Virus record (IMG/VR): IMGVR_UViG_3300028392_001777
Coordinates: 1-48,916 of that record
Direction: 5' to 3' (one strand)
From: a virus
DNA length: 48,916 bases
Made by a program: the position numbers and the translations under genes. The notes beneath the pieces were generated by a model. It ran no database searches. It was not told where the DNA came from and was given only the letters and a program-made list of their open reading frames with translations. Positions 16,053 through 26,100 of the stretch are shown one piece after another (the stretch's first letter is position 1; every line of letters begins with the position of its first letter).

Positions 16053-16068
16053 GAGTTTAGTTCTCTTT
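16042..16068 (-). terminator. intrinsic terminator of the tail module
   Basis: Reading the - strand after the stop at 16087, AAAGAG (complement of 16063-16068) pairs with CTCTTT (complement of 16050-16055) around a 7-base loop, followed after AC by six Ts (complement of 16042-16047). The stem is AT-rich and short, but its place between two - strand operons fits a Rho-independent terminator. Confidence 0.5.
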
Positions 16069-16086
16069 TGGTAAAATTAATTGTTA

Positions 16087-17076
16087 TTAAATGTTGGCTA
16101 CGGATGAAAGAACGGTCGGCGTTCCCCATACATTGGTAATGTATGTTGTTTCTGGTGGAGTATACGTAACAACTGTGGCTGCCGCGGTGCCAAAAGCAAT
16201 ACCAGTAGTAGCTGTTCCGCCTGTAAGTGTAGTTACTGACGATTCACCGTTTTCATACCATGTGGTCACTAAAGTAAGTGACGTTGGTGTAACATTATTA
16301 TTAACTGCAGCCGTAACTTGTACATAATTACTACTGTATGGTCCAGCGGATGGATATTGTTTGTAAATTGCCACTGGTGTGGTTGTTAAATTAAAAAATC
16401 CAGTACCCGATGCTAAAATACTGGGAGTACCGGCGCCGCCACGTGCTGTTGTGCCATAGTAAGTTTGGCCAGCAATAGTATGCGCGGTGTTAGCGCCAGA
16501 TAAAAATACACCTACATTAGCACAGGTATTTAGAATAAAGCCATTCCATGCTGTATCTCCAGTAGTGCCTGTAGATGTTTTGCTAAACTGAACTTTAATT
16601 AATCCGCCAGCATTAAAGAAACTTGTTGCGGCACTGGCATTTGAAAATGTTACTGTGTCTGTAAAAGTTGCTGTCCATTTGCCATCAACGTTACCAGAGG
16701 TATTACCAATACCGCCTGGAAAACTAGCAGTACCAGTCCATCCTGTAAACTGTGTTCCAACAAGGGCGGCATTAGCACGATTATTATAACAATTAGTTAT
16801 ATCAGTGTTAACATTAGTCAAAACAGAAATTATATTACCGGCTACAGGATTAGTACGTGAAGTAATAGCAGTGCCTTGGTGAGCTCCCATTTGCGAAATA
16901 GTAGTATTAAGAGTCGCCCATTGAGCTGCTGTTACTGTTCCGCCAACAACTACTGTTGATAGTGCTGGTTGACCGTAAGCAGAATTCCAAGTTGCATTAA
17001 TATTTGCGCCCGCTGTTGTAGAAACAAAGCCATTGTAGTCTGCCGCTTGTATTAGTCCGCCTGTTATATAAGTCAT
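16087..17076 (-). CDS. fibre-like virion protein, paralogue of the next upstream gene
   Basis: A 329-residue protein rich in Thr, Ala, Gly and Asn and without charged clusters, as in phage fibres. The N-terminal 100 residues (DYNGFVSTTAGANINATW, AQWATLNTTIS, TSRTNPVAGNIISVLTNVNT) are nearly the same as in the protein at 17096-18049. The middle (TGWTGTASFPGG, SNVDGKW) differs. The C-terminal part keeps the pattern VQFSKTSTGTTGDTAWN and a VVTYTPPE end. It is probably a distal tail or fibre component on the virion surface; an assignment to a given fibre position is not possible. Last gene of the tail module. Confidence 0.7.
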   Translation of the reverse strand: MTYITGGLIQAADYNGFVSTTAGANINATWNSAYGQPALSTVVVGGTVTAAQWATLNTTISQMGAHQGTAITSRTNPVAGNIISVLTNVNTDITNCYNNRANAALVGTQFTGWTGTASFPGGIGNTSGNVDGKWTATFTDTVTFSNASAATSFFNAGGLIKVQFSKTSTGTTGDTAWNGFILNTCANVGVFLSGANTAHTIAGQTYYGTTARGGAGTPSILASGTGFFNLTTTPVAIYKQYPSAGPYSSNYVQVTAAVNNNVTPTSLTLVTTWYENGESSVTTLTGGTATTGIAFGTAAATVVTYTPPETTYITNVWGTPTVLSSVANI

Positions 17077-17095
17077 TTAATTATTCCGTTGTTAA

Positions 17096-18049
17096 TTATA
17101 CTACCGATGCTGCTACTGTAGGTGTTCCCCATACAGGACTTAAATTTGTCTGTTCCGGTGGGAAATATGTTACCACCGTTGCTGGTGCTGTACCAAATGT
17201 AATACCATTTGTAGCTGTACCACCTGAAATTACAGCACTTAACGCTGTGCCATCGTCAAACCAGGTTGTAGTAAATGTAATAACTGCTCCAGAAACAGAT
17301 GCGTCGACTTGAACATAATTAGCATTATACGGTAGATCTGAGTCAAATTGTTTATAAAGTGTAACTGGGGTGCCAGTTAACTGAAAATATCCAGTACCTG
17401 TTGCCAATGTACTTGGAGTGCCTGTTCCGCCTACTTTAGTAGTACCTGTGTATGTGCCACCACTAATTGTTTTGGATGCTGCTGTAGAACTTAAATAAAT
17501 TGTTCCACAAGTTGTACCAATAAATGCATTCCATTCTGTATCTTCTGTTGTACCTGTAGAAGTTTTACTAAATTGAATTTTAACTAATCCGCCAGCATTA
17601 AAGAAGTTTGACGCTGCTGTTGTATTAGCAAATGTTACCGTGTGAGTAAATGTAATAGCCCAAGCTGCTCCGCCCGAACCTGTACTAGTAGTTTTACTTG
17701 AACTACCTGTCCATGCAGTAAATTGTGTACCTAAAGTAGCGGCATTATAACGATTATTGTAGCAATTAGTAATATCTGTGTTAACATTAGTTAATACGGC
17801 AATAATAGTACCTGCTGTAGGATTAGTACGCGAAGTAATTGTGGTGCCTTGATGGCTTGCCATTGAACTAATCGTTGAATTTAATGTGGCCCATTGTGTT
17901 GCTGAAATCGTGGCAGCTGCTGCTACAGTTGAAAGAGCGGTTTGACCATATGCAGTGTTCCAAGTAGCATTAATATTAGCACCTGCTGTTGTTGAAACAA
18001 AACCATTATAGTCTGTAGATTGAATTAAACTGCCTGCTGAGTATGTCAT
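17096..18049 (-). CDS. fibre-like virion protein, paralogue of the gene downstream
   Basis: A 317-residue protein of the same family as the one at 16087-17076, with DYNGFVSTTAGANINATW at the N-terminus, TSRTNPTAGTIIAVLTNVNT near residue 75, VKIQFSKTSTGTTEDTEWN in the middle and VVTYFPPE near the end. The central segment after TAWTGSS differs in length and sequence, as expected for surface-exposed parts of a duplicated fibre gene. It lies 13 bp after the tail-fibre gene and 19 bp before its paralogue, so all three are likely one transcript. Confidence 0.7.
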   Translation of the reverse strand: MTYSAGSLIQSTDYNGFVSTTAGANINATWNTAYGQTALSTVAAAATISATQWATLNSTISSMASHQGTTITSRTNPTAGTIIAVLTNVNTDITNCYNNRYNAATLGTQFTAWTGSSSKTTSTGSGGAAWAITFTHTVTFANTTAASNFFNAGGLVKIQFSKTSTGTTEDTEWNAFIGTTCGTIYLSSTAASKTISGGTYTGTTKVGGTGTPSTLATGTGYFQLTGTPVTLYKQFDSDLPYNANYVQVDASVSGAVITFTTTWFDDGTALSAVISGGTATNGITFGTAPATVVTYFPPEQTNLSPVWGTPTVAASVV

Positions 18050-18062
18050 TACATTTTCTGTA

Positions 18063-19346
18063 TTATTTAACTGTAACGATTGCTTCGACTGCGCCTTCTT
18101 CAGTACTAGTTTTGCTTTCTAAAGCACGCCCAATTACATTAAATGAAGTCGCTTCGCCTGATTTGGCTGCTCTTGCTAATCCGTTACCTGCTGAAACTAA
18201 GCGATCACCTTTAGTTACTTGACCAATAACACGAACCGGAACACGACCTGTCATAGCAACCGGTGGATGTGTCAAGTCAGTACCTGCTTTACTATTCATT
18301 AAATAGGCAGCGCGAGTACTAATTACACCAAATACAGATTCGCTTAATTCTGTACTAGCCATTGTAATTTCTGCTATGCCGCCAAGTTCAACTACTGTAC
18401 CCGGAGCATATTCTGTATCCGAGGCAAATCTTTCTGCCACGTCAGCATAGTTAGCATCAATCTGGTTACCAGTAATTGCGCCAGTGGAGCCATTAATAGT
18501 CATTGCTGTAGTTGGAACACCAGCTTTATTAATTACAAAATTAATATTGCCGTTTGTATCGTTATTCGTAAAATTAATTGCTGTACCGCTAACACTTATT
18601 GCTAAATCACCGTTAGTACCAACCGTTAATCCTGTATTATTGATTACAGCTAATGTACCTGTAGTAGATGTATTAGCATTTGTACGCATAAACGAACTTG
18701 CTGTTACACCATTTAAACTTGTTGCGTTAGTGGCTGTGCCTTGAAACAACGGTGTTTGACCGTTAACGGTAGATGCCAATTGAATACCTGGATTAATTGT
18801 AGCAAATCCACTAATAGCAGGACTTGGTGTCCAAGGACCTGCGTCATCACTAACAATACCAACAATGGCATTATTGACATAAAGTTCAATAATAATATGT
18901 GAAGCAGATAATGTGTCAGTAACTACAGTTGGAATTGCGCCGGTTATGCCGGTAGCAGATGTATAAGTTGGACCAATTAATAACCAGGTTGTACCAGTCC
19001 ATACAAATAATTGTGAAAGAGTTGTGTCATACCATAAATCGCCAACGGAGTTGTTAGTTGGAGCAGTAGCAGATGCTTGTGAGCCGCCTAAGGATTTAAA
19101 TGCTACTCCGTTATAAACTTGTAATACACCTGTGGCAGTATTAAACCATAATTGTCCTGTTAATGGAGCTCCGGGAGGAGTGCTATTAGCACCGTTCTCT
19201 AACAAGTGAATAAAGTTGTCATCTAAAAACTGACCATATCCAGCGTAGTTTTTACCGACTAGTGTTTGTGAACTTGTTTGGTTAATAGTTCCATCAGGAA
19301 TTACTGCAAACACATTCCCGTTTGTTAGATTAATTGTATATGACAT
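18063..19346 (-). CDS. tail fibre protein with conserved C-terminal domain
   Basis: A 427-residue fibre. Residues 1-150 hold short beta repeats with PGAPLTGQLWFNTATGVLQVYNG and SVGDLWYDTTLSQLFVWTG, a pattern common in phage fibre shafts. A Thr/Asn/Gly-rich part follows. From about residue 300 comes a domain I know from T4-like aquatic phage fibres: YADVAERFASD, PGTVVELGG, VFGVISTRAAYLMN, MTGRVPVRVIGQVTKGDRLV. Its role in those phages is presumably trimerisation or tip formation. The gene has a perfect late promoter box upstream and GGAG before the ATG. Confidence 0.85.
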   Translation of the reverse strand: MSYTINLTNGNVFAVIPDGTINQTSSQTLVGKNYAGYGQFLDDNFIHLLENGANSTPPGAPLTGQLWFNTATGVLQVYNGVAFKSLGGSQASATAPTNNSVGDLWYDTTLSQLFVWTGTTWLLIGPTYTSATGITGAIPTVVTDTLSASHIIIELYVNNAIVGIVSDDAGPWTPSPAISGFATINPGIQLASTVNGQTPLFQGTATNATSLNGVTASSFMRTNANTSTTGTLAVINNTGLTVGTNGDLAISVSGTAINFTNNDTNGNINFVINKAGVPTTAMTINGSTGAITGNQIDANYADVAERFASDTEYAPGTVVELGGIAEITMASTELSESVFGVISTRAAYLMNSKAGTDLTHPPVAMTGRVPVRVIGQVTKGDRLVSAGNGLARAAKSGEATSFNVIGRALESKTSTEEGAVEAIVTVK

Positions 19347-19371
19347 TTATGATTACTCCATCCTTATATTA

Positions 19372-19379
19372 TATTTATA
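19372..19379 (-). promoter_or_regulatory. late-type promoter box TATAAATA for the tail-fibre genes
   Basis: The - strand reads TATAAATA, the full T4 late -10 element, 25 bases before the ATG at 19346 and in the 53-bp gap after the stop at 19400. It would drive the fibre gene and its two downstream paralogous genes separately from the giant gene. Confidence 0.62.
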
Positions 19380-19399
19380 GCATTTTGATATATTCATAT

Positions 19400-20008
19400 T
19401 TATGCTACACTTAGGTTCGTTAAAGTCTGTATTCTAAGGGTATAATCGATCTGAATTTGACGATTTAGGGCTTTTTGAACCGGGTGAAAAATGACGTGAG
19501 TTATTAAAAACAAGTCCGTGGCAGAGCCATTCCAGCATTGTAAGCCCAGTTCGTCGAATACATACTCACCGTTAAAATTGGTACTGTTATCAAATGCTTG
19601 TTGACCAGGGGGTTGACCGTAATCCAACAAACAAGATACTAAAATGTCAGTATAAACATTACCCGAAGTGTGTAATACTGTCATATAATCATTAGCAGGG
19701 TCCAAATTATTAGACGAATTTTGATCAACTACTTGAGCATAAGTTTCGTTGTATAAACTAGCATTTTGCCCAGTTACGTTTGGGGGCAAATATGTAATAA
19801 CACCTGTTGGGTCAACAGCAGAACCGCCGTTGCCAAATGCCATGGTATAAATCCAACCTTTAGGAGCGTTGGCTAATGTATTGGCCATGGCAATACTAAT
19901 ATTTTCATAATTTACTGCATTCTTTTTATCAACTAAAACTTCTCCCGTTGCTGGGTCGGTAATTTTGACAAAACCTTCTATCTTTGCTAAACCTGGTTGA
20001 ATTATCAT
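19400..20008 (-). CDS. putative virion structural protein with YLPPN motif
   Basis: A 202-residue protein with MIIQPGLAKIEGFVKITDP at the N-terminus and AFGNGGSAVDPTGVITYLPP in the first half. The latter is a pattern I associate with structural proteins of large myoviruses. The C-terminal part contains FDELGLQCW and IDYTLRIQT strands. No enzyme motif. Its first 30 residues resemble the 46-aa product encoded just upstream (IEGFVKITDP against VEGFIKIYDP), and the two genes overlap by 4 bases (ATGA). It lies between the giant gene and the tail fibre, so a baseplate-fibre connector role is plausible; this is inference. Confidence 0.7.
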   Translation of the reverse strand: MIIQPGLAKIEGFVKITDPATGEVLVDKKNAVNYENISIAMANTLANAPKGWIYTMAFGNGGSAVDPTGVITYLPPNVTGQNASLYNETYAQVVDQNSSNNLDPANDYMTVLHTSGNVYTDILVSCLLDYGQPPGQQAFDNSTNFNGEYVFDELGLQCWNGSATDLFLITHVIFHPVQKALNRQIQIDYTLRIQTLTNLSVA

Positions 20009-20145
20009 GCTTTTTGCTCCACGAATACTTTACGACTTTGGGGATCGTAAATCTTAATAAATCCCTCTACAGACACAGATCCCGTATCATTGGGACGTTT
20101 TTCAGGTTTAACTGCTGGTTGTTGAGTTGTTGTTTTATTTTCCAT
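20005..20145 (-). CDS. 46-aa protein related to the N-terminus of its neighbour
   Basis: A short gene missed by a length cut-off. It starts at the ATG at 20145 and ends at a TGA at 20005-20007 that overlaps the next ATG. The product has a Thr/Gln/Pro-rich start (MENKTTTQQPAVKP) and then SVSVEGFIKIYDPQSRKVFV, which matches the beginning of the 202-residue neighbour (IEGFVKITDPATGEVLVD). Both DNA order and similarity support coding. It may be a free copy of an N-terminal docking strand. AAAGAAC precedes the start as a weak ribosome binding site. Confidence 0.6.
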   Translation of the reverse strand: MENKTTTQQPAVKPEKRPNDTGSVSVEGFIKIYDPQSRKVFVEQKA

Positions 20146-20185
20146 TGTTCTTTATTTATTAGTTTTAAAACCACACTAAACCTTA

Positions 20186-23100
20186 TTAACTGTTACCCTG
20201 TAAAAATAATGCTCCAGGATTAATAGTTTCCTGTAAAGGAACACCATCAGATGCTGTTCCAACCCCTTGATTATACCATGTTACACCACGACGCACTAAT
20301 ATAGCTACATCACTACCCTCTTGCGGAGAAATTTCAAATGTTACTTCAACTGGTGTTTCTGCTGTAATTGTATAACCTGATGTTTGGCGAGCGCCACCAA
20401 CATATACTTCGACAGCGGCACTCAATGGCTGCCAGTATGTTGTATTGGTCAATACCGTTCCCGAAGGAACATTAATTTTAGCTCTATAGTAGAACCCAGA
20501 ATTAACTACGCCAGTGCCCATTATATATGTGTTGGATATTAACCAAATTGCAGCATCGGTGATTGCTAACGAGATAGTATCAGCAACAAATACAGTTTGA
20601 GATCCATCGGCCACCGGATACATATTAGTATTAGGATTTCTATTACTAACAATATAATTTTGATATTCAATTGGCATTAAATTATCGCGATTTAGGTTGT
20701 AAACTAATGCTCCAACTTCGTGCGGAGCATCTGCTGTGCCGCCGGTACCGCGCAACAAACTACTAATTGTGTTAGCTATCAAATCAATTTCACGATACAT
20801 AATGCGTTCACCTTCAATCATTACCACACCCCATACATTAGCGGCAAAATTAGGAGTGCTTAATCCTGAAGCATCGGCAACATAAATGATGTCACTTGTT
20901 TGTGTAACCGGTTGTGTTACTGTAGTAGTTGTAGCAGGAGTCATGCGATATGTGGCTTGAACATCACGCATATCTTGGAATAACCGGAACTCCATAGCTT
21001 CTGGAACTACTGAATTTGTTACTTGAGTAATCATTACAGTATCTGTAGGGCCCAATGTACCCGATGTCAATACTAACTCTGTACCTGTAATTATATAATC
21101 TCTATAAGGTGTTAATACTTGGCCATTTAAATATACCCAAGGACGAGCAATGTCTGTAGTTTCACGAGTCATATTTAAATCATTAAAACTTATAGTAGCA
21201 CCAGTAGTATAGTTAAATGATCCAGCTGTATCATTTGAAAGATTAGTTGATGGATCACGAAGAACTTCTAATTCTAATACTGTTCCATTACCAGTAGCAG
21301 GATTGTTAAGTGTGAATACTAATCCTGTTGTGGCACCAGTAGTAGTTGTAACAGCTGGCCCGCCTAATGTTGTTGACAAAGTAAATATGTTAAGACCGTT
21401 AGTAGCAGTAATATAATATGTAGTTGGGTCAGTATAACCTACAATAGTACCCGAGCCAGACGGTGTTCCAGATACTGTTACTGTTTGATCTACATATAAT
21501 GTAGTGATATCACAATCAAATACACCGCTGGTATTATTTACTGTTGTGCTTGAGATGGTTCCCCATGCCGCTGTAAATTGTGTCCCCACAAAATTGTTAG
21601 ATGCGCCAATTAATGTATAATTTGTAGTCCCAGCCACATTAATTTGATAGATAAATCCGTTTTTTATTTGGCCAACAGTTAATGCTACTGCTGGCTGAAC
21701 AATAACAGTTGAACCTATAAACAATGGGTCGTAATCAGTTGTATCGTACCCTTCAGATACTGTAATTCCTTCTGTAACTGGGCCAACAAATATTTGTGTT
21801 AATAAACGTTGTTCGCGAGTGTCATTAAATGTTGTTACAGATACGAACTGTCCAAGACTTGGTCTTAATCCACCTGTAGTATTAAATGTTAATGTTTTAG
21901 CTACGGGATCAATACGGGCTTGCCAACCAGTCCATACAGCAATGTAAATTCTTATATCTATTGTTGGAGCAGTATTAAATGTTACTATAGTACCAGCTGT
22001 TAGCGGCGTAACTGTATAAGTTGAAGGCTGTTGTAATATGTCATTAAAGTAAACTTCAACATCTGTGTCTAAAATAGTTGCTTGATTGATGCCCAAGCGT
22101 TGTGCTACTTCAAATACTGTAGTTACATCATCGCCTAAATAGTCAATTCCTCCTGCTGTTCTAGCGCGAACGCCCTGAACAGTAACAATAGCGTTAACTG
22201 AATTAGTATAATCTAAACTATTATCTAAATTAAATACGAGTTGACTTGCGGTTGAAACAAATGTTTGTGTAACTGGCAAACTCCAGCTGTAATCTGTTGT
22301 TACACCGTCAATAGTAGTAGGATAAAGTACCACTAAACTTATAAAATCAGTATCTGTATATGTAGTATCAAAGTTTACTACGGTGGTACTAAATGTATCA
22401 TACTCATAGGTATAATTAGTGTTGTCTAAATAAACTCCGTTAACAAAAATAACAAATTCTTGTATAGCTGGATCACCATCTGCTGTATAATATTGTACAG
22501 GAACAATTAAAGTGTCTCCAAAATCAGCTCCATTGTAAACATTCTTATAAACTTGATTGCCGCCACCTAATTCGTAAACATATACACCTAATTGGTCGCC
22601 ATTCACTGTAGCTAACGATGAATTCAAAATAGTAAATGTTTGATTAGGCCAATCTACTGTGAAATCGGAGCCTTCAGTTAAATCATATCGTTGTGTAGAG
22701 TTTGTAATTTCTAAAGCAAACGGTGTAGGGAAAGTCCCAGCAAAACTTGTAGTAGGATTATTGCGGTTGTAAATTATTTGAGTTAATGATTGTGGGAAAC
22801 CGTGTCCAAGGCCCAGCCAGTCGGCACCTGGTGTGGTATACACACGGAAGTCTAATGTGTCAAATTCTATACCTGGTACTAATTCTTCTGGAGCATGACT
22901 TTCAAACACATCAACATATTTGCCGCCATCAATATTAATATCTGTTGGTCGTGTTCCTAAGTATGGGTCAAGATATTCACTTTCAAAGAATGTATCTAAT
23001 ATACCTTTGTCGTAGGTCAATCTTCCATCACGGCTGTATAAAATGTTGTCAAATGTTGTTGTGTCATAAGGAGCACGGTCAAATCCTGTGTCGAATTCAA

Positions 23101-26100
23101 AACTTATACCAGATACTTGTACACCCGGATAGTCAATACCGTCAATTAACAACGGCAAGTTTAATCCTGGCTCATTAACAGTAGGAACATAGTAACCCAT
23201 TGTACGATTTACACCACTTAACATATCTGGATCAATAAGATCCCATTCTGTAGGATCAAATACTGTATTAGCAACATAACCTGAAACGCTATTAGCGGCA
23301 TAAACTTTGTTGTTGTAACGAACTTGTGTTCCGTTGGGATAAACAGTAATAATTGTAGCTGTAAATTGTCCGTCGGTCGATGACCCGGTGGCTGTTGTAG
23401 TAAAACTTACTGTAGTTGTTGTACACGCCGTAACTATGTGTGTGCCATTTAGTGCCAAGTTAGAACAACCGGCTACTGTAATAGTTGTGCCTACTGGAAC
23501 AGGGGGTTCCGTTTGCCGAGCGACAAATGTTAATGTTGCTGTTCCGCTAGTTACAGATCCAATAGATAAATTTTGAATAACAAAAGTAGTAGGAGCCCAG
23601 TCTACAATATCAGTTTGATATTGGTATCTATCATACTTAATATTAATTTTAAATTCACGTATCAATGGATTTCCCATTTGTGCTGTAGCCACTGCTATAG
23701 TGCCTACATATACCAAAGGGACCGTACCATTAATTTGATCGTCTGTGCCAGCTGGTGCTATATTGCCTAATATACCGGTTTCGCTAACTGCGAATATATT
23801 ATTTGATGGAGTAATAATATAATTGTTAGAATTTACATCTAATCCGGCAGACCAAGGTGTTGGGTTAGCTGGTAAGTTACCACCGCTGATTGTAATAGTA
23901 GGGGTGGAAATATATCCTGAGCCTGGATTAACAACAGTAAGTCCGATAACTTGTCCGGTTCCATCGATAATAGCAGTCATTGTAGCGTTAGTAGTAGGAC
24001 TGCCACCGGTAACCGTTACAACTGGAGTAACTGTATATCCGGCACCACCGTTAATAACAGTAGCACCTTGGAGGCTTAGTAAGTAATTGTCATACCATTG
24101 ACTGTAAATACTAGGATATTGCCAAATTTGTGCGTTCGATGAAGTATCACTGACTATAGAATAATTTGTAGTAATTGCAACATCGTATGGCAATCCGTCT
24201 GGATTGGTGTCGCCCGGCGGAATATCATTTAATATTGGGCTAACAAACTGTGGGGTTTCCAATGTTGCTTTCCAGTAAGCTGGTAAGTCAAAGTCGGTTA
24301 CATCTCCGTCGAAAGTATCATTACCATCATAAATTAAATTAAATTGACGAACTTGAACATGATATGGTTTAACTTCTTGGAAATAATCTATTACAAATTT
24401 TTGATTATCTTCAATGTAAGTTTGATATGGCAAAAGCGAACGAATCTTATGGTCAACATTAACATAACTAGATTTAACTAACCAAGACGGATCAGTAAAT
24501 TCACTATACACATAGTTAAACATTAATATTAAACTACTATTACGCTCAATCTTTAAATCTTGAATATAAATTTGTTCGTTTAACGCCCGTATAATATAAC
24601 GAGTTTCAGTTTGTGGTGTTTGGTCAAAATAATGTGAGTCAAACACTTGCGCATCAAATCCAAAATTACCTGCAGCATAATTCCATAGTTCTTCTTTAAA
24701 CGCAATGGTCCCATCTTCTAACCCAACACGAGTCCATCCTGTAGCAGGATCAATGCCTGAGCGTAAATAAATTTCCCATTTGCCAGCACCATTTGATATA
24801 ACACGAACCGATGATCCAACTGGCGCAACAGTAAGGCTTAATGTTGATAATTGACCTTGATTTTGTACCGCAGCTACTGGAGCAACGCTTGAATTGTATC
24901 CAGGTAAGTACCAGTTAATGTAATACCAGTAAGCAGGTGTATAGTATGATTGAACTTGAATTAGCGTCGTAGTTTTACTTGTGGTTACTTGATATATTGT
25001 CCACAATCCGTCTTGTGAACTATCAGACAAAACAAGATATTTGTATCCGGCCGGGACAACAGCAAGATTTTGATAGCTTAATACTTCAAGATTTGGAACT
25101 TCTTTATTCCAAACAACGGTTGTAACTCCGTCTAATGTAACTGTTGATTCGGGAATTGGTTGTTCTGAGTTAAGTAATTCAAAACTTCTTGTTTCACTAA
25201 TAGGAAATTGTGCTATTACATTATTAGCCCGTGTTAAATAATTTTGTAGTGCTCCAAATCTATCGGCAAACATTGACTGACGTGGGCGAAACTCAACACC
25301 ATAACGCATACCTAGACTTAATCCTGGATCAGGCACAGGATTGCCGGCCGAGGTAACTCCGCAAAAACTATCTAATAATTTACGATATAAATTAGAATTT
25401 AAGAAAGAATCGGCATCTCCGTCTATAATAATTTGATATTCCTGATGTACTATAGCATCATTTAATTGGCGATCAAAACCAATACTTAATATTGTACTCT
25501 TAGCATTTAATAAACGTTGAGCATTGTAAATAGCAACTGTACTAGCATTTAATGCCGCAATATAGGGTAATCCACTACTTCTTGGATCCAAAATGTAACT
25601 CGCAACGCCTGTAGCCGGTAATGTTTTTCCAGATCCGCCAGCGATGGTAGTAATTCCTTTAACCCAGAAATAATATACTGTTGTAAAAGTATTATTTGAT
25701 CCTAGAGCAGAATTAATATTATAACTTGTTTGACTTAATGGTGTTCCTTGGCCAGTATAGCCCGACGGTGGTGTTGAACTTTCCACCCATTGATAAATGT
25801 CTACACTACTTCCAGGGAATGTTGTACCCCAGCGGCGACTTGCATAGACAATATCGTCTTGATTGGGATCAATAAAACGAACTGTGTCGGTGTCCCACCA
25901 CATTTGACCAATATGAGAACTTCCCCAAGAGTTACCAAGGTTATGTACAGATCCAATATTATACTGGGCCGGATCTACTGCGCCAATATAATCAATGTTT
26001 TCTCTGGCTACGCCAAGTATCTTGCCTTGTAAGGGATCAAAAAAGTCGTAGTAAGTTTGAACTCCGCCATTAATTGTTGTATTAATACCAACTGATTGTG

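Noticed and set aside
20153-20160. AATAAATA on the - strand upstream of the 46-aa gene as a late promoter
   Set aside because: The first base differs from the box and only seven bases separate it from the ATG, unlike the 19-28 base distance of the other boxes.
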